Below are positions 34,176-45,975 of a stretch of DNA of 64,000 bases, piece by piece. The notes under the pieces were generated by a model that was given only the letters and a program-made list of their open reading frames with translations, was not told the origin of the DNA and made no database searches. The stretch comes from Siphonodentalium dalli (Eukaryota; Mollusca; Scaphopoda; Gadilida; Siphonodentaliidae), in NCBI GenBank assembly GCA_032622095.1, contig CP136069.1, positions 52,188,760-52,252,759 on the forward strand, given 5' to 3'. How positions within the stretch are numbered: the first letter of the stretch is position 1; every line of letters begins with the position of its first letter. Both the position numbers and the translations under genes were made by a program.

Positions 34176-34635
34176 TATAATTATGGCGATTGGTACGTCC
34201 ACAATGATGTTTTTGACTCATATTTCAAAATTCAAAATATAAATAAATGGAGACCATATGGGAAAACGGTAGTTCATATTATCCATTGCCCATGTTCATA
34301 CAGCGAGCAGGTGCATAAAACCAAACACACGCATTATAACGCCAGAAATATTTATTTAACGGAGATGGGGGCGGGGCTAGCCTATACATATAAATAGTAG
34401 AGTGGATTCTTTGGTCCCTTACATATCTCATTATTGCAATATATATCTCGTTATGATTGTATTCTTTAATCTTCAGATATTTTGATTCTTGATATGTGCA
34501 ACATCTAGCCCATTGAGTCTGATTCAAATAGTCAAGACTGTATTTATATAAATCATTATGCTTTTATTCTGAGATTCCCACAAGACAAGTAATAATGCTG
34601 AGCATATATATAATAGATTCATGTGATCAATAGCA
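34176..34635. other. No gene recognised
   Basis: No coding signal and no repeat shared with the rest of the window was identified. Confidence 0.35.
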
Positions 34636-34676
34636 CTGATAGCTCTCCCCTCTCTATCTCTCTCCCTCTCTCCCCC

Positions 34677-34709
<33 letters not shown>

Positions 34710-34752
34710 ATACAGAACATTAAGCCTGAGCATTACATATGCGTGCAAATAC

Positions 34753-34819
<67 letters not shown>

Positions 34820-34828
34820 CCTCTCTCA
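34636..34828 (+). repeat. CT microsatellite, two blocks
   Basis: (CT)n with a C run at 34644-34709 and again at 34755-34827. The sequence after each block is similar (CAGAACA.TAAGCCTGAGCA), so the region is itself a tandem duplication of about 120 bp. Confidence 0.9.
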
Positions 34829-36123
34829 AACAGAACAGTAAGCCTGAGCATTACATACATGTATGTGTGCAAATACATGGACACGGATATTCCAAATTAC
34901 GCCAAACTTTAAAAAGACATTTTCACAAGGCCTATTCAATAACACATCAAGAGTGTTTTATTGTTTACTCAAATAATTGGGCTCACGTTGGAAGTACCCG
35001 AAATAAAACTCATAAGACGTAATTATATAGCTGCTGAGACATTTCCGTTACAAAGCCGACAACCAGAAGTGGAAACTTATTTTTATGCCTGGCGACCGTA
35101 TGGTCTTAATCTTAATGTGGTCAGAAATATGACCATACGGAAGTGGTCTGTTGAATTACGAGCAGCTGTTGTCATGGCGACGCGTGACAGTTGGGCGCAA
35201 TGGAGCTTTCCACAACAACAACCACGGCGGTAGTACCGCCCATGCACTGACAATAAGCCACGCCTGTCCTTATATTATAACTAGCAGAAATATTCTTTTC
35301 TCCTTCAATTGTGAAAATTATGACAAGTGTCATGCAAAATGAAAATATGTGTTATAAGTTATAACTTATAACCATGGATAAATTTACAACATCATGGCGC
35401 AAATAGAAATTTCAGTACATTATGAATTGATAACAACAATGTTGTTTAAATATAGCCAATTTAACACTGAATGAATGCATGGATAACCAAATTAGAGTGA
35501 AGAAAGATGGCATCATAATTTGTATGCAGCCAAAGACCGGCTCAGTCGCAATATCTGCTAATAAGTATTTGATTGACAGCTGTGGAAAGGTTCATTGATA
35601 CCACGCTCCAACTGGTGACGTCACCGCCAAACCGGACAGTACAACGAATCTGGGGCAAAATATGAACACAATACCAACATAAAATATTAAAACATGCAAA
35701 CATCACCAATAGGTCCGACAACATCAAGCATGACGTAATGAGATGAATATAATGAGACAAAATGTGACGAAAATGCTTGGTTACAAAGCGATGTTGCGCA
35801 ACCGAAAGTTTGAAACTTTAAGCTAAGACATTAAATGTTTACTTTGCAACATCGCTACCATAAAAGTATCCAACTATTTGTTAAAAAAAAAACCCACTTA
35901 CTTAAACATTGGTTGTCAAGACATTTCAAACGGTTGAGAATAATTGCAAGGTTTGATAAATGTCTACCTTCGTCTGTCAAGCATCCAGACCATATGCCAC
36001 TATGCCTGTGGCGAAGAAATTGTCACCAAGTAATGAGACAGTTATGTTATAATTCCATACAAAGTCTGTGCAACAATCCGCAGCAGTGTCTGCAGTAGTC
36101 ATGTGAAATATGCAACACACCAT
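34829..36123. other. No gene recognised
   Basis: Short open frames only. Nothing with a family signature was seen on either strand. Confidence 0.35.
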
Positions 36124-36340
36124 ATAAGCGATATAACTGAGTCGCTACCATATTGGATTCATCCAGCCCCCATTCCGCATATTAAGTGCTACAGGTCAAA
36201 GTAGCATTCCATATATGGAGTTTTGAATATTCATGATATTCACTCAATGTATGGAATGGTACTCCAGAACTTTAGCCTGTAGCACTGAATGCGCGTAACG
36301 GGATATATACCAATGGGTGAATATATCATTGCAAATATAT
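36124..36340. mobile_element. MITE M2, worn second copy
   Basis: Left end (AAGCGATATAACTGAGTCGC, then CATATTGGATTCATCCAGCC) and centre (TTCCATATATGGA, CTCCAGAACTTTAGCCTGTA) match 21031-21231, but the right inverted end is degraded. Confidence 0.65.
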
Positions 36341-36394
36341 AGTAATATTGTAGCCGTCGCATATTATAACAAACAGATCATACAAACAATATCA

Positions 36395-36780
36395 AAGACA
36401 TATTATGGACATGTTCGGGTGTGTGAAACAGATAAGTTAGTACTCAGGCGTTATACCCACTGTGGGAATGTAGCATTCTACTAGCATTACCGAAAATCTC
36501 AAAGAAATCAACCATACCACTCAATAGATATCATCGTCTGAACTACGCATAATTGTAAATATTTACATCTCGATTCGGGACGCAACAATCGGCGATAACC
36601 TAACGAAAATGGTTTCACTATCCAGAGTCATTGCATTTAATTAATAAAAAAGAATGACGATGTCTTTGTTGGAAATTTGGATTAATATTCGTAAAAATAA
36701 CTACTTTGAGCAAGATTATTCTCCATTTCTATTTGATCACCCTACCGGAGTGCTTCACATCACTTTAATAAAATCACAAT
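36395..36780 (+). repeat. ~370-bp block duplicated at 44860-45235, copy 1
   Basis: Shares long stretches such as GGAATGTAGCATTCTACTA, TCGATTCGGGACGCA and CTATTTGATCACCCTACCGG with the second copy, same orientation, 8.5 kb away. Both lie in or near the lectin locus. Confidence 0.85.
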
Positions 36781-37482
36781 TCAACGTAAATAATACAAAT
36801 AATATCTATCCACATTATCCGTGAAAAGTTTTCTTTTAGGAGATGAGTTTTCGAAGTTAAGTACACGTTAACATTATATTAGCCTAGTCATTAACGAGAA
36901 AACTGATTGACTTGCTGATCTTGATCACCCATGGAACACAAGTAACTATATATACATGTATTTTAAATTAGAAACATAAAGCCCGGAACCCGAGCTATCT
37001 CTCAAACCAACGCTAATCGCGTCTCAACTTGATCCGATCACGAATTTATCTGCGGCTAACTAAACTCTGCATATACATATAACTATATAATCAGACATGT
37101 TTCTTTAAGAACATGAGCGTTGTGTACCCCAAAGGCCAGCGGAATAACAATCTACTTATATCTTCAAAATAACTACACCAGATCTAATATATGTTACATG
37201 TATATATATTTTCCTTCATGTCGCCTGTGAGAGAGTAGCCCAAGTGAACTCATACATCCGTACTATAATGTGTGTGCTTAAGTCTGTATGTCTGATCATC
37301 CTGTTACCCTGTTATATTTATTTCTCCAATAAAAAATATAATATTAGCCTAAAACTAACGTAACCAAAATAGATTTCGTTCCACTCACAAACCGTACGGC
37401 GACATAAATGTCGTTCTACCACCAAATGGTTACATTAGGCCGCTACTCGTAAATAGCACTCTGCAGTGTTATGTGGATATTA
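36781..37482. other. No gene recognised
   Basis: AT-rich, no supported coding region. Confidence 0.35.
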
Positions 37483-37933
37483 GTTTACACACAACTAATT
37501 ATTTTCCATAGGCGACAGTGTTAACTAAAAGTCCCGCCGGCCATGGGTTAAGCCTATTTGAACTTCAAGTGGTCAATTTTCCCTTAGAACGTCATCCGCG
37601 GCACCAGCCTGTGACAACAAACGCGCACTTTTCGGTATTTTTTTCAAACAATAATCTTGTATTTCCACAACTACCCAATTTACTTCACAAAAATCAGCAG
37701 CATGAAAATACCCAAACCCCTTCCGTACTTCTGGACACCACCTGACTCTTCCTGGACATCTAAACATACACGATCGCCATATTTACGTAGGCTATGATTT
37801 TCTGTTCCCGATTAGGGATATTTCTCTCAATGATAATCACCCAATCAGCAGCCAGATTTTTGTTTTATGCTGACTCGAGTTTCCCTACACAAATTCAAGA
37901 AGCGTAACTTTATATAATTAGTTGCTTGTAACC
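37483..37933 (+). repeat. Terminal direct repeat B1 (451 bp)
   Basis: Nearly identical to 38820-39269, same orientation. Starts GTTTACACACAACTAATTAT and ends AATTAGTTGCTTGTAACC, so the ends are inverted. Length and several blocks (ATTTTCCATAGGC, GTTAAC near the left; CCCAATCAGCAGCCAGA near the right) correspond in position to repeats A1/A2, although overall divergence is large. Confidence 0.85.
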
Positions 37934-38819
37934 TATAAGTGTAAAGAAAATCAGACATTGATCGTGAATGCCGCGCCAATTTTACAAGAAAAGCTTCACT
38001 GTGATACGATAGAAATGTGGGAGTCATTGGACATCCTGTTATCTCCCAGCGGCCCTTTAACCCACATACCCCGTTTTAAAATTAACCATTTTTTGGGGGT
38101 AAGAAATAACACTGATAATTGCATCCTGAAAACTCTGGAAGCACAGTATAGTAGAACAGATACTAATGTCTCATGTCCTGCTTGTCATAGACATATATAC
38201 TGCACAGAGTTACATATCCCATGTCCATCCACTCACTAATGGGAATATCATGACCACAAATGTGACCACACCCAAAATTCAGGGTTTTTCATCATAATTT
38301 AATTTGTAAAATCCGACTCGCGTGCATAGCGCACATGATAGAAAGGCATATGTTTAAGTTTTGAAAACTAGATACGTATATCTACCATACGCTTTAAGGA
38401 ATTTATCTAATTTTGAACAGTACAATGTTTAATTGGATTTGAAATAGACCCCCCCCCTCAAAATTTCACAATCCGACGATGATTTGGTTCAATGATAGGC
38501 GGATGTCCCTTTAAATTTCAGTACTTTTTAGAAGTTTGAGTCGAATTCCTATTAGAGAAACTGTCATCACCTCGATCGTGTTATTTTGAACATTAAAGGT
38601 CCACCCATATGCACAAATTTGACGATTTTCAGAAAATTTCGCCTCCGGAAAAAGTTGAAGTTCCGGCGACAGAGGGTTAATAAATGTCTCGCATAATCTG
38701 AAAATGGGTCTGTAGGGCGTGAAAATATAATAACTCAACAAAACGAGTCAGTCTTTGTTTATCAGTGTTTCTAAATTCGCTGCCCTGAACGATATGTGAA
38801 AAATGTTTTTTTGCCTATA

Positions 38820-39269
38820 GGTTACACACAACTAATTATTTTCCATAGGCGACAGTGTTAACTAAAAGTCCCGCCGGCCATGGGTTAAGCCTATTTGAAC
38901 TTCAAGTGGTCAATTTTCCCTTAGAACGTCATCCGCTGCACCAGTCTGTGACATCAAACGCGCACTTTTCGGTATTTTTTTCAAACAATAATCTTGTATT
39001 TCCACAACTACCCAATTTACTGCACAAAAATCAGCAGCATGAAAATACCCAGACCCCTTCCGTAACTTCTGGACACCACCAGACTCTTCCTGAACATCTA
39101 AACATACACGATTGCCATATTTACGTAGGCTATGATTTTCTGTTCCCGATTAGGGATATTTCTCTCAATGCTAATCACCCAATCAGCAGCCAGATTTGTT
39201 TTATGCTGACTCGAGTTTCCCTACACAAATTCAAGAAGCGTAACTCTATATACTCAGTTGCTTGTAACC
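38820..39269 (+). repeat. Terminal direct repeat B2 (450 bp)
   Basis: Copy of B1 with about ten substitutions and small indels by eye. Begins with intact GGTTACACACAACTAATTAT. Confidence 0.85.
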
Positions 39270-39845
39270 ATTAGCACTCTGAAAATGATCAAGATATTAA
39301 AGTTCAACTACCATTGGATGCGGTATCCCTTCATACCTTATTGAACAGTATAGTCTGTTGAAGATTCTCATGTGGAGGGGCTTCCATTTTGGGAATCTCC
39401 TTGGAATTTCCAAATGCACTTCCCATTTGAACCAAATAAAAATCTACCCGGGAAAATTCGATTTGGGATGCAATTGTGCAAAAGTTTCCAAATGATAGCA
39501 CATTTAGTACAACTTTTGACGAAAAGTAAAACCAAACGTATCATGATAACACCAGAAAATGTCAACCTGTCCTGTTTTTGTTATGTGTCATTGCAGATAT
39601 GAAATTTTCAACTGTTGAACATCTTGATGAAGGGTTCACAGAATCCGTCTTAATCCCCTGTCGCCACGTCCACGTCTGACGATGTTCACACATATGTCAT
39701 ATGGAATTCAGTTTGGTGGAATTCTTCACTTTGGATATCGCTGAAGGGTTAATTAATCTGTCGAATGTCGTTTGCCGACTAGAAGACACCCAAACATTTT
39801 TGCACCCCTGGTTAAGTTGTCCTGATAAATTTCTATAATGGTGGT
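39270..39845. other. No gene recognised
   Basis: Two opposite short frames (39368-39602) are mutual shadows. No supported feature. Confidence 0.35.
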
Positions 39846-40766
39846 GAGTCCTGTTGAATTGCTATGATGCTAGTAGGGAAATTTAACCGATGCTGTTAAG
39901 TAAACTGTTGTCATTGTTTTTTAATTGTTATTTTGCGATGTTTGGCTAATCCTGGTGATTTAAGACAAAGCTGATGTGGCCATTTATTACGGTGGAGTTC
40001 AATGAAAATTGGTCGTCATAATTCTGTGCCATAGCTAGCCATGTTGCCCGCTGAGTCTCCGCACAATGAGTCCACTGGACCAATTAACCCATTGCGTTGC
40101 ACCAAGGTTGATCTCTACTCATTATGTTTTACTACATTGTATTCTCTACGGTATCGATCGTCCAGAATTGATTTGTCCGTGGCAATCCCTCATTCACTCA
40201 CATATCATGCACCTATTTGTTATTGATATGATATCAATGCATGTTTATCTACTTATATTAATTGCATGCGTATTAAGACAGTTCCCCAATTGCGTTTTTT
40301 TATTTTGCGACGTTTAGTTCTACGCATAATTTAGTTAACATCATGTGGGCCGATAAAGCTGTGTTGGAACTGTTGGAGGAAAAGTAGCTGAGAGAAACTA
40401 TCTGGAATAAACAAAGCGAACTATATATACAAGGACCAAAACAAGAAAAAGGCTGATTATAACGAACTGTGTCGGACTCATTGTGCGAATATGCAACGGG
40501 CGACAGGGCTAGTTGTGGGCATATTCATTATGACGACCGACTGTCTCCAAACTCCACCATCATGAATTGTCACACCTACTATATCATAGCTACTGTGGTA
40601 CGTGTGTCCGCAGCCATTATCTATGTTTTTTTTAAACATTATGGCTTATCCTCCATAAAATGACAAAATAAGAGTAAATTTTCTATTGATCATGAATGCC
40701 CTCTAACAGCATCATAGTAATTCAGTTTAGACCCACCAACATAATAGCAAATTAGTAGGACCATTT
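39846..40766. mobile_element. MITE M3-related element, copy 2
   Basis: Left end GAGTCCTGTTGAATTGCTAT and right end, inverted, GGTCCTACTAATTTGCTATT, with a second inner TGAATTACTATGATGCTGTT on the right. It is longer and more diverged than the copy at 30552. Confidence 0.65.
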
Positions 40767-40958
40767 ATCATTGTTGTTTATTCATCTTTCCGCGGTGGTC
40801 ATTATTTTGCCGGTCATTATTTGGATAATGCTCAAGCGGCAAAAGAAGGGAGACGTTCAAGTAAATTTTAAGAGTGAATGCTAACAATATGTGTCAGCGT
40901 AATTTAATTTCAGTCCGGTTGCAACCAAGTGTTGTATTATTTCTGATAATTATGTAGG

Positions 40959-43900
40959 TTAGATTTGACAAAAGAAGCTGTAAGCTGAGTAGCAAAAATC
41001 ATCAGACATCCAATAGCTGTCATATGTGTGGTATATGTCTAATCTAATGCAGTCTTGAGATCCACCATCGGGGTCACCTGTACTCCACCTCTCTATATGC
41101 AACCGGCTACCGTACCATGTATACATGGTGTTGTTGTTAAAGCGATCAAATCCATCCATCCATTTTTTATCTGCAAATAAAGAACAGATAAGAAAAGCCG
41201 TTATACATATGACCGGTCACCCGGTTACTGAACAATATCTCCAATGAATGTTTGATTGATTGCTACCAAATATATTCCCAATTCTACCATAAACATAACA
41301 AACTACTAAAGAAATAGAGCCAGGCCATCGTCAGCATTTATTGTTCAGAGGAAACAATAAGAAGACATTTGAATAAAAATGAATTCATTCTACTCTAACT
41401 ATGCTACCAAATGCTGTGCAGCGCTCAAGGAACAACCACCAGAAAAACACTTTTAGGGAAAACCCCGATGGAAACATTTTATCCGCAGAAAAAAATTCTT
41501 AATCTACATGTACACGTTCCATATTTATATAGAAACACACAAATGTAATATAATATTAACTTTGAGCTATTTTGTATAACAATGACATATATGTCTATGT
41601 TAAGAGATCAATAACTCAAATATTATTTCCTATTTTGAAACCAACAAAAACCGTTAAACTCACTATAACCAAATGGAGCAATATCACACACTTAAATTAA
41701 CTTAATAAAAAAATGGTGTGTGCTAATCGAACAAAGCTATGACTAGAAGAGACTACGTTCCACTGATTGTCCACCGAAATCAATAATCAAATAACAACTT
41801 TTCATTGGCTTCTTCCTTAATGAAAGCTCCGCCTACAAACATTATTCATCGAGCTATTAGCTGACGTCAGTATGGTTAATAGGCAACGCCCTTTGCTTCA
41901 GAAATGTGTAAAGACATTATCGTGGGAACATGACCCGTGGGAGATGTGTCTTGAATAGATATTTCGCGGGCCATTACTCATACAGTACGTAGTAGTCAAA
42001 CCAGTTGGACACACGCGGTCATATGAGACACACACGTTGTTAACCCTTTACCCAACAAACCGGCCAAAAACGCCCATATAAAGCTTCAACAGCCTAAAAT
42101 ATCTTCGGTCTGTCTCAATAACACCATACAAATATGGATATCATTGGAACCGGTTCATTGACCACATTGTGATGTGCCAATGCATTCTCTTATATATATG
42201 CGAGTCGACCATAGGTCGCCTCGCATATATAAGAGAATGCATTGGCCTAAAAAAAATCTTTTTTAACACTTTTTACCATTTTTTCTTACATTCTTTAACA
42301 ATTTTATAATTTTTTCTTACATTTTTTAACATTTTTTATAATATTTTTCTACATTTTTTGACAATTTTATCATTTTTAATATGTGTTAAGCCAATGCATT
42401 CTCTTATATATGCGAGGCGACCTATGGTCGACTCGCATATATAAGAGAATGCATTGGCACAGGGCCGTTCTGTTGGGTAAAGGGTTAAGTCTCGGGTGTG
42501 GTCTGCTATATATACATGTATACTAGTGTTATCAGACATTGGATCACTTCTAATCGGAACTCAGTTTTCTCCATAAGGTCGAATAAGTAAAGTCCCCGTC
42601 AATTGTGTCTGTTGTCTCAGTTTAACCCTTTACCCAACAGAAGGGCCCTGTGCCAATGCATTCTCTTATATATGCGAGTCGACCATAGGTCGCCTCGCAT
42701 ATATAAGAGAATGCATTGGCTTAACACATTAAAAATTATAAAATTGTTAAAGAATGTAAGAAAAAATTGTAAAAAACGATTTTTTTTAGGCCAATGCATT
42801 CTCTTATATATGCGAGGCGACCTATGGTCGACTCGCATATATAAGAGAATGCATTGGCACAGGGCATAACTGTAACTATCACAATACGGTCAAGGAGCCG
42901 GTTCCAATGATATCGATATTTGTATGGCGTTAGTGAGACAGACCGAAGATATTTTAGGCTGTTGAAGCTTTATTTGGCCGGTTTGTTGGGTAAAGGGTTA
43001 ACCATTGTGTATTGGTAGTTAGAGTCATTAAAATATACTTTATAATACATCTCACCGTGTCGTCAAAGAACCTACCTGATTTTGGCTAATTGATTAAAAG
43101 CTTGACCTAAAAAAAATGGACTAAGTTGGATTGTATACCCTTCCGAAGAGGAATATAACCTATATAACATATCATAAGTCCTCTAAAATACGCTTTGAGC
43201 ATTTTATGTAATTCAAAATGGCGTCCAAGATGGCTGAGCATTTTCCGTTAAGTCTTAGCTTCACAAAAATGTATACATGTGTATACATATGACAGTAGTC
43301 TCACTATAATTGTATCAAACCGACCTAACGGAAAATGACAGCCATCTTGAACGCCATCTCGAATAAAAAAAAAACAACGGATTATATGTTTTCCTCTTAA
43401 AAATTGTATAAACACGAACTTAGTCCAAATTTGGTCAAGGTTGACATTACAATTTGAGTTTATGGACCAGACTAATAGTGTTACACAATACCTTAGTGCT
43501 AATACAAGAACACACGAGAAAGTTATCAGTATTCCCAATTCTACCATAATGATACCGTGGTGGTAGAGGTACGATGATTAAAGAGACAAATCTGAAGTAT
43601 GCAAACATGCAGTTGTAATGGGGGCAGACTTTTTCAGGTTGTACGGTATGTGTTTTCTATAGAGACGAAGTACACTACCTTCGTTGTATGAGATATTTTA
43701 CATTATCATGCACACCCAAACACTTCATAATTCTTCAGGATGTGTTATATGGAGTCTTCTATGTTTTTGTTGTGGAAGTATACTTGCTTCGACGAACTAA
43801 ACAATATTTTTCCATATTCATATTGGTTGTTGTTTTCGTAACTCTGATACAGATTCTGTTGAAAATTAGTTTTTATTTCTAGATTATCCATTTTGAAATG

Positions 43901-45932
43901 TGAACTATGTGTGTTACACATTCTTTTTATGTCCCCATCTAAGCTGAAGTTGAAGCCACTGTGTTAATGATACGGACGAGGTAGTAGCCAACTCATGTGT
44001 CAGGAAGTCAGTGTTTGTTCTCACGACAGGCGTCGTTCAGTTGACAGAGATACTATATAATAGCTGACGGAATATATAATAGCTGTAACATAATAACTGA
44101 TTATACGTTTAACTGTATATCATGCTATGAATTTCTACTCTGGTTAACGTCCGTAGAGATCATAAAACCTAGGAACTTTTTGAAGTTTTGACAGGGAACC
44201 TTCTAAATTCGAAAAAATAACGCGGGGAATATATTACTTATTATCTGTTCCTTAATAATTAACTTCACTGTAGGTGAAGGTCCCAACTCAAAATTTCATG
44301 ATTTAAGTGAATTTGTGAGCGATTTTGCTTTGCGTAGCTTACAATTATGGCATTTTTCCTGGGTAATTAATTCAACGTTTTTGTGCGATATCGGCTCACA
44401 AAAGTCACAGAAAACATGCAATTTGGGGTTGGGACATTCACCTACAGTGACGAACATTATTAAGGAACAGATAATAAGTAATAAATATATTACCCGCGTT
44501 ATTTTTTCGACTTTATAAGGTTCCATGTCAAATTTTTTTTGTACCGGTCGAATATTATCTCCACGGGCGTTAGCCAGAGTAGAGATTCGTGGCATGATCT
44601 AGCTAGTTTAACTGTAACATATCTAACAAGAATGACATTTGTCTAAATTAATATTATATCTCATTATTAACATAGATGGAACCTCAGGTCAACATTAATT
44701 GAGTGATGTTGAGTTAGTTAATATTTATATTAATTAATAACAGCTCAGATGTCAAAATGAGTTCGGAACATTAGGTCATTTGATATTTCACTAGTGGTCA
44801 GCATTTATAATTAACCCTTTATATACTCGATACTCTCAGCTATAAAAGTATACCTTGGTTTAAAGACATATTGTGGACTTGTTCGCGTGCGTGGAATTGT
44901 TAATTTAGTAATCATGCACTATGTCAGCTGTAGGAATGTAGCATTCTACTACATCGACGACAATCTCAAGCAAATCGACCGTACCACTCCATAGAAACAT
45001 CGTCTGAACTTTACACTCAATTGTAAATATTTTCGTCTCGATTCGGGACGCAGCTATCGGCGATAAAGTAACGAAAACGATTTCGCCATCGAGAGTCACC
45101 GAAGTTAATTGATCTATAATCACAGTGTGTGTTGTCAGTTTGGATTTAATATTTGTAAAAATAACTACTTTGAGCAAGATTATCATCCACTTCTATTTGA
45201 TCACCCTACCGGAGTGTTTCACATCACTTTAATGGTCAGTCTTATTAAAACTTGACCTAATTTTCATTACTTTCAACTTACGGTCTTGGGACATTCATGG
45301 AAGAATTTATTTCAAACGGGAGAAATCCAACCAATACGCACCAGGCAATGCGTTGCTCGACCAGTCAATAACTGCCTGCAAATCTATTACCTATTCATAT
45401 TCTGCCCTCAATAGTAATTATGCATAGAAGCACCGCCCAATAGTTTTAAAAATAAGATTACCGAAGGCGGAAATGCTAGATGAAAGCGAGGCTACGCTAA
45501 AACAATGGCAGATTTTGACGAAATAAAATTCTCGAAATTGTAATTAAGAACGTTTTGAATAAAATTGGTATTGATTCACTGAAGCAAGAACAGGAGCTTA
45601 TTCTGAGGAGTTTATTAATAACCAGAAAAAGATAAAGTGAGAAACGCCGGGCCAAGCTCGATTTTTTTTTAAATAATCCCATTATGTACACGAGTCAGTA
45701 TTGGTAAATTTCTACTCACATCTGATCTCACCATCGTTGTATTCTGAATTTCCAGTCACCAGTGAGTACAGGTCAGCGAATACACCGGCCGACTCCAACA
45801 CCATCAGGTGGCCACCATCTCCTGTGCAAACATCATCAGCTGCGACCTTCGCCTTTTTAACGCCGTAGTATTTCAAGCAATGATCTTTTCCACCCAAGGT
45901 GAACACCGAATATCCGAGCGCCAATGGGCACA
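40959..45932 (-). CDS. C-type lectin-like domain gene, two exons seen
   Basis: Minus-strand exons 45720-45932 and 40959-41170 join in phase 1 across a 4549-bp intron (donor AGAT/GTGAGT, acceptor TATTTGCAG/AT). The first exon begins after TGTGTGTTTCAG and encodes VCPLALGYSVFTLGGKDHCL, the CP...C start of a long-form C-type lectin domain, then VCTGDGGHLMVLES. The second encodes WSTGDPDGGSQDCIRL and a final YWMSDDFCYSAYSFFC, matching the C-terminal half with its Cys pairs. Together they give about 140 residues, a normal single domain. The EPN/QPD calcium and sugar motif is not evident, so sugar binding is uncertain. The signal-peptide exon must lie upstream and was not identified; MRVNICSLIQLC directly before the acceptor is probably intronic. 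It is expected to be secreted. Confidence 0.75.
42040..42488. mobile_element. TTAA MITE M4, copy 1, with two nested hairpins
   Basis: Ends TTAACCCTTTACCCAACA and, inverted, TGTTGGGTAAAGGGTTAA. Inside are two ~70-bp near-perfect palindromes, 42176-42246 and 42390-42458, both built on GCCAATGCATTCTCTTATAT and centred on GTCGACC or GGTCGAC. Between them are T-rich repeats of TTTTTTAACA type. The TTAA at each end fits a piggyBac-type target. It sits in the lectin intron. Confidence 0.9.
42622..43001. mobile_element. TTAA MITE M4, copy 2, inverted
   Basis: Same family in opposite orientation, 134 bp from copy 1, with hairpins at about 42650-42720 and 42790-42860 and the same TTAA ends. The 60-99 codon frames here only reflect the palindromes. 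Confidence 0.9.
43180..43350. repeat. Foldback repeat R3
   Basis: CGCTTTGAGCATTTTATGTA and AAGATGGCTG.GCATTTTCCGTTAAG on the left are partly inverted on the right (CGGAAAATGACAGCCATCTTG). The same motif recurs at about 63340-63400. Confidence 0.6.
44118..44598. mobile_element. Foldback element F1, copy 3
   Basis: Independent, more diverged copy of the element in the tandem units, here in the lectin intron and without an adjoining LINE. Its arms are longer (about 170 bp) because the outer part is complete on both sides (CATGCTATGAATTTCTACTC and, inverted, CATGCCACGAATCTCTACTC). Confidence 0.8.
44860..45235 (+). repeat. ~370-bp duplicated block, copy 2
   Basis: Direct copy of 36395-36780. On the minus strand a 93-codon frame is open here but broken in the other copy; a short stretch (MTLD.E.IFV.LSPI.ASRIE) is shared by both, so an old exon is possible. 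Confidence 0.8.
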
Positions 45933-45975
45933 CTGAAACACACAACTGAATTAGAGAGCAAATGTTAACCCTCAT

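Larger units (their letters stand above)
37483..39269. mobile_element. Composite element B between direct repeats
   Basis: Repeat B1, 886 bp of internal sequence (37934-38819), repeat B2. ATTA flanks the composite on both outer sides; TATA lies on both inner sides. The interior has a 105-codon frame at 37922-38239 of unknown meaning and no transposase. It looks like a non-autonomous relative of composite A. Confidence 0.6.

Noticed and set aside
34524-34841. Arg/Glu-rich and Leu/Ser-rich open frames
   Set aside because: Translations of the CT microsatellite on either strand.
37922-38239. 105-codon open frame in composite B
   Set aside because: It begins inside the terminal repeat and has no recognisable domain; kept only as a note on the composite.
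42603-42869. Paired open frames on both strands with nearly the same peptide
   Set aside because: They arise from the four hairpins of the M4 MITEs, which read alike on both strands.
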